Shown one piece after another: positions 53,085-56,407 of a stretch of 56,407 nucleotides of DNA. This DNA comes from Chryseomicrobium aureum. GTDB lineage: Bacteria > Bacillota > Bacilli > Bacillales_A > Planococcaceae. The stretch spans positions 1 through 56,407 of the forward strand of contig NZ_JAFBFG010000019.1 of assembly GCF_016909155.1 (NCBI RefSeq). Reading direction: 5' to 3'. How positions within the stretch are numbered: the first letter of the stretch is position 1; the number at the start of each line of letters is the position of its first letter. The notes beneath the pieces are model-generated. The model had not been told where the DNA came from. It saw nothing but the letters and a program-made list of their open reading frames with translations, and did not search any database. Made by a program: the position numbers and the translations under genes.

Positions 53085-54019
53085 ACATTTTATTTACATT
53101 TGAGCCAAAACCGACGATTCAACAAGGCTTACAAGAACAAAATCCGCAGCATGACTTTGTTTTTCAGAAAGGGCAAAAGCCAACAACGTCAACCGATGTA
53201 TGGGTAACATACGGCGAGGATGTGAAAGAGAGTGACCTTGATGAAAAACACAATTTGAAGTGGATCAGTGTGGCATCTGCGGGTATTGAAAAGATGCCGC
53301 TTGAAAAACTCTCTGAAAAGGGAATTGTAGTTACCAATGCGCGTGGTATTCACAAAACTCCAATGGCAGAATCAATTCTCGGCCACATATTGGCGCTCTA
53401 TCGCAACTTACCGGCCATCTATCAATTGACCGTTGAAAAAGAATGGAGAAGGCCAAAGGGGTCTCGTGAATTAAAAGGCAGCAAAGCGGTCATTATTGGA
53501 CCTGGAGCAATCGGAGAAGAGGTGGCACGACTGCTCTCTGCTTTCGGCGTTACTGTGGTAGGCTGCAACCGAAGTGGAAGAGAAGTGGATAGTGCGCACA
53601 AGACCGTTCCATTTCAAAACCTTGTCGAAGAACTAGAGGATGCGGATATCGTACTCTCATTACTCCCGAGTACGGCTGATACAAAGCATGCGCTGACAAA
53701 GAGTCATTTCAAAGCTATGAAAGCAAATCCAATCTTTATGAACTTTGGGCGCGGTGATGTAGCTGATGAGGCTGTTCTTGTGGAAGCTTTAGAAAATGGC
53801 TGGATTCGGCATACTGTCCTCGACGTATTTGAGATTGAGCCACTTCCTAAAGAAAGTCCACTTTGGTCACAAGATAATGTCACAATCTCACCGCATGTCT
53901 CGAGTCATTCAGATTATTATGTTGAAAGAGCATTGGAGATTTTCTCACGTAATTTGATTAAATGGGAACAAGGTGAAAGTGATTTAGAAAATCAAGTCGA
54001 TTTAAAGCTAGGCTACTAA
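53081..54019 (+). CDS. D-2-hydroxyacid dehydrogenase, NAD(P)-binding
   Basis: 312 aa. NAD-binding GPGAIGEEVARLLSAFG (a GxGxxG), catalytic Arg/Glu/His in FMNFGRGDVADEAV, VFEIEPLPKESPLW and SPHVSSHSD. The start is coupled to bcp (AGAAGGAG 5 nt upstream). Substrate unknown (glyoxylate/hydroxypyruvate or other 2-keto acids). I do not recall this gene between ygaF and perR in B. subtilis. Confidence 0.9.
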   Translation: MNILFTFEPKPTIQQGLQEQNPQHDFVFQKGQKPTTSTDVWVTYGEDVKESDLDEKHNLKWISVASAGIEKMPLEKLSEKGIVVTNARGIHKTPMAESILGHILALYRNLPAIYQLTVEKEWRRPKGSRELKGSKAVIIGPGAIGEEVARLLSAFGVTVVGCNRSGREVDSAHKTVPFQNLVEELEDADIVLSLLPSTADTKHALTKSHFKAMKANPIFMNFGRGDVADEAVLVEALENGWIRHTVLDVFEIEPLPKESPLWSQDNVTISPHVSSHSDYYVERALEIFSRNLIKWEQGESDLENQVDLKLGY

Positions 54020-54039
54020 GGCTTGACGTAGTGAATCAG

Positions 54040-54085
54040 TTGACACTGCTGTTAGTTTCTTCTTATAATTAAGAATAACAATTCT
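54040..54085 (+). promoter_or_regulatory. perR promoter with PerR-like dyad
   Basis: TTGACA (54040-54045), 18-nt spacer, TATAAT (54064-54069). A dyad AGAAT-AACA-ATTCT (54072-54085) immediately follows. The overlapping TTATAATTAAGAATA has 11 of 15 matches to the PerR box, compatible with weak autorepression. Confidence 0.6.
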
Positions 54086-54118
54086 AATGTAAGAATGAAT
54101 CTGAAAGAGGTGCCGACT

Positions 54119-54562
54119 ATGACCGAAGTGCATTTGCGTGATGCCTTAGATACACTGAAGTCAACAGGTGTTCGCATAACACCCCAGCGCCATGCTATTT
54201 TGGAATATATAATCCAGTCCATGACGCACCCAACTGCTGATGATATCTACCGTGCTCTCGAGAGTAAATTCCCGAGCATGAGTGTAGCCACTGTTTATAA
54301 TAACCTTCGTGTTTTTAGAGAATCTGGACTTGTAAAAGAGTTAACATACGGTGATAGTTCTAGTCGTTTTGATTTCGTTACCAACGACCATTATCACATG
54401 ATTTGTACAAGCTGCGGAAAAATCGTCGACTTCCATTACCCGGGATTGGATGAAGTAGAGCAACTGGCTTCGCACATTACTGGATTTGAAGTAGAATCTC
54501 ATCGACTTGAAGTTTACGGAAAGTGTCCAAGTTGTAAAGGACAATCGAAAAATGTACAATAA
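54119..54562 (+). CDS. perR: Peroxide-responsive repressor PerR (Fur family)
   Basis: 147 aa from ATG 54119 (AAAGAGGT 7 nt upstream). A longer frame starts at 54095. Very close to B. subtilis Per[73 protein letters not shown]. The metal-sensing His/Asp residues and the structural zinc cysteines (CTSCGK, CPSC) are present. The Asp in RFDFV distinguishes it from Fur and Zur. Expected targets include the P1B4 ATPase in this window and itself. Confidence 0.96.
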   Translation: MTEVHLRDALDTLKSTGVRITPQRHAILEYIIQSMTHPTADDIYRALESKFPSMSVATVYNNLRVFRESGLVKELTYGDSSSRFDFVTNDHYHMICTSCGKIVDFHYPGLDEVEQLASHITGFEVESHRLEVYGKCPSCKGQSKNVQ

Positions 54563-54601
54563 AAAACTACCGTGACGATTCGTCCACGGTAGTTTCTTTT
54601 A
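54563..54601. terminator. Bidirectional terminator
   Basis: AAAACTACCGTG/CACGGTAGTTT stem between perR (+) and ygzB (-). Confidence 0.87.
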
Positions 54602-54946
54602 TTCACTCTTCTTATTGTAATCTTGACTAAATTCTTTTCCTTCTAGTGAAGGGTCAAGAGTAAGAGGCTCATTGCAATACATACATAAATCTACACGACC
54701 TAAAACTTTTGTGTGTTTACCACAGTTTGGGCAAACTACTTGAACAGCTCGAGTGGACAACAAACCGATCCAACCGTAAACAACTACGCTACCTAAAATG
54801 GCTAGCAATCCAAGAAGCATAAAAATAGTGACAAGAATCGGGTTTTCTCTGAAGAAGATTGCTCCGTACATGATGATAAACCCAATAAATATTAAAGCAA
54901 GTGCAAATGAACGAATCTTATTGATCTTATTTTTATATGGCGCCAT
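54599..54946 (-). CDS. YgzB family membrane protein (UPF0295)
   Basis: 115 aa. Two transmembrane helices (about 14-33 and 40-62), then a zinc-ribbon-like [20 protein letters not shown] pair of CxxC motifs and an acidic tail. Same place beside perR as in B. subtilis. Function unknown. GGAGG precedes the ATG. Confidence 0.93.
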   Translation of the reverse strand: MAPYKNKINKIRSFALALIFIGFIIMYGAIFFRENPILVTIFMLLGLLAILGSVVVYGWIGLLSTRAVQVVCPNCGKHTKVLGRVDLCMYCNEPLTLDPSLEGKEFSQDYNKKSE

Positions 54947-55063
54947 GATTACCCTCCTAATTTCACCTAATACTATAGCATAATTTGCAGGAGAAAGAAG
55001 GACTTACGCATTCAATGTAGAATTTAATGCATAACAAGGTTCAAGCCGAGAAGGAGTGGAACG

Positions 55064-55927
55064 ATGGAAGCTTTACTTAGACCAATCTATCAAGAGCGTG
55101 CAAGCGACCCCAACACATTAGGGATTTTACATATTCAAAAGAAAGAAAAGGTAAGTCCGTTAACAGACACGTTTGATTCCATCTTACTTGTCATTACAAA
55201 AGACGCAGAGCGACCTATCTTCACAAAACATTATTCCTATCACAATCAAAAAGCTGCTCTTCATACAATTACAGAGAAGCAGCTGCAAAAATGGCTGACT
55301 CTTGGCAAAAACCCAAAGTTAGTGGATTGGTTATTAAACAGCCGCATTTTATTTGATCGAAATGAATTTATTACACACTTAAAGAAGGAACTCGATGAAT
55401 TTCCTGAGCGTGGAAGAAAAATTCGCATGGGAATTGAGTTCGCTCGCCTTACCCGTAGATATTTGGAAGGCAAAGTTTTTTACGATCAACAAAATTACTT
55501 AGATGCATACACCGAACTAGTCGATTCACTACATCATCTAGCAAGACTAGCAATATTTGAGCGTGGCATGCATCCAGAGGTACTGGTCTGGAAACAAGTG
55601 AAAGTCCTGGACCCAGCAATTTATAAACTCTATGATGAATTGGTTTCAAGTTCAGAGCCATTACAAAAACGAGTAGAACTTTTGTTTTTAGCAAGTGATT
55701 TCCTTATACATTCCCGCACGAAAGAAGCAGCTCTGCATATACAAGAAGTATTAGCACAGAAACCGTATTGGTCTATTCAAGAGATCCATGAACAAGCAGA
55801 GTTGAAGAATTATTCGACGGACTTAGAGGTCTATATTGAATTTTTAGTTGAAAAAGGAATCATCTTTATAGAAGAACATCAAACGAAAAGTTCGCAAATT
55901 ATGCATAGATATTATCGTGTAGTCTAG
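55064..55927 (+). CDS. Nucleotidyltransferase-like protein (YgxA)
   Basis: 287 aa, AGAAGGAG 7 nt before ATG. Starts MEALLRPIYQERASDPNTLG, with the strand-rich region DTFDSILLVITKD resembling the metal-binding strand of a minimal nucleotidyltransferase domain, then a helical region (FARLTRRYLEGKVFYDQQNY, DAYTELVDSLHHLAR). Last gene before the rRNA operon, as ygxA before rrnD in B. subtilis. Confidence 0.88.
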   Translation: MEALLRPIYQERASDPNTLGILHIQKKEKVSPLTDTFDSILLVITKDAERPIFTKHYSYHNQKAALHTITEKQLQKWLTLGKNPKLVDWLLNSRILFDRNEFITHLKKELDEFPERGRKIRMGIEFARLTRRYLEGKVFYDQQNYLDAYTELVDSLHHLARLAIFERGMHPEVLVWKQVKVLDPAIYKLYDELVSSSEPLQKRVELLFLASDFLIHSRTKEAALHIQEVLAQKPYWSIQEIHEQAELKNYSTDLEVYIEFLVEKGIIFIEEHQTKSSQIMHRYYRVV

Positions 55928-55986
55928 TATTAATAAGGGCTCAGGTTATATGCTTGAGCCACCTTTAAATTATTTTAAAAAAATAG

Positions 55987-56016
55987 TTGACGTTATGTTT
56001 GAATATAAGTTATGAT
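55987..56016 (+). promoter_or_regulatory. rRNA operon promoter P1
   Basis: TTGACG (55987-55992), 18-nt spacer, TATGAT (56011-56016). Confidence 0.65.
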
Positions 56017-56098
56017 GATACACGTCGCTAAGGCAATAACGAATCAAACGAGCACTACAGCTTATATAACATTCGAAAAAAACTTCTAAAAAAAACAG

Positions 56099-56127
56099 TT
56101 GACTAATATAAGCTCAACTGATAAAGT
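56099..56127 (+). promoter_or_regulatory. rRNA operon promoter P2
   Basis: TTGACT (56099-56104), 17-nt spacer, TAAAGT (56122-56127), preceded by an A-rich stretch like an UP element. The 400-bp gap before 16S otherwise holds leader sequence with a GCGTCAC/GTGACGC hairpin (56199-56236) and the inverted repeat 56105-56116/56305-56316. Confidence 0.75.
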
Positions 56128-56325
56128 GGAGAAGTCGCCAAAACGAGTGACACACAAAATGAACATTGAAAACTGAACATGCAAGACGTCAAGATAGAGC
56201 GTCACCGCCCCGACCCCCGTTGGGTGTGCGTGACGCAAACACGAACCAAGTCACTCCCTATAAACGGTTGTGATGGACGTTCAAAAATTAAGTCGGCAAC
56301 AAAATGAGCTTATATTAAGTTCTCT

Positions 56326-56407
56326 TTTATGGAGAGTTTGATCCTGGCTCAGGACGAACGCTGGCGGCGTGCCTAATACATGCAAGTCGAGCGGATGAAG
56401 GAGGAGC
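56326..56407 (+). rRNA. 16S ribosomal RNA, 5' end only
   Basis: TTTATGGAGAGTTTGATCCT, then GGCTCAGGACGAACGCTGGC and ATACATGCAAGTCGAGCGG are the universal 5' segment of bacterial 16S rRNA. The gene continues beyond the window. The V1 start GAGCGGATGAAG suggests a Planococcaceae member but is too short to place a genus. Confidence 0.97.

Overview
The window is a stretch of a low-GC Gram-positive (Bacillales) chromosome, most likely from the family Planococcaceae. It ends in the first ~80 bases of a 16S rRNA gene. Between about 37.5 and 56.4 kb the gene order follows the Bacillus subtilis yfhF-recX-yfhH...yfhP-mutY...ntdP(ygaC)-ygaD-ygaE-hemL(gsaB)-bcp(ygaF)-perR-ygzB-ygxA-rrn block, a comparison made from memory. 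No spore gene is visible. The cortex-lytic/modifying deacetylase gene pdaA is a deletion remnant, and no sspE lies between mutY and ntdP. This suggests a non-sporulating member such as a Planococcus/Chryseomicrobium-like organism (inference).

Layout. 0-5.3 kb: a WalR-box-preceded LysM/3D cell-wall protein, dapF, a membrane zinc peptidase, an FAD oxidoreductase with a small partner gene, a YbjQ-family protein and a YfkH/YihY-type membrane protein. 5.3-10.1 kb: a probable free-standing ~180-nt ncRNA (6S-like architecture), aspartokinase III, then a serine T-box leader driving a class-V aminotransferase and serA. 10.1-21.4 kb: intergenic tandem and palindromic repeats, an HAD phosphatase, an FbpA-like small protein, a DEAD-box helicase, an M29 aminopeptidase, a secreted SGNH hydrolase, a tiny cationic peptide gene, an M20 deacylase, TPP-riboswitch-thiT, a type I methionine aminopeptidase, a TspO-like protein, a PepF/M3 peptidase and a GNAT acetyltransferase. 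21.4-34 kb: carbonic anhydrase, an MreB paralogue (mreBH-like), a second M29 aminopeptidase, psuK-psuG for pseudouridine breakdown, DUF1128, an AGCS symporter, a YtxH/YihY pair behind a sigma-B-like promoter, a P1B4 metal-efflux ATPase with a PerR box, and class I fumarase. 34-37.5 kb: a short RNA/leader-peptide unit with its own promoter and terminator ahead of an MFS transporter, rlmD, and the pdaA remnant. 37.5-56.4 kb: the conserved yfh/yga block with a dipeptide ABC transporter operon (CodY-like box) inserted after ygaD, then perR and the rRNA promoter region.

Most of the window is ordinary core genome. The parts most worth a second look are non-coding or very short. They are the promoter/30-codon ORF/terminator unit at 34.07-34.28 kb with an alternative pairing that could act as an antiterminator, the 6S-like RNA at 5.39-5.57 kb, four dispersed copies of a palindromic intergenic repeat, and two small ORFs (33 and 45 codons). 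I see no CRISPR array, prophage, insertion sequence or defence island.
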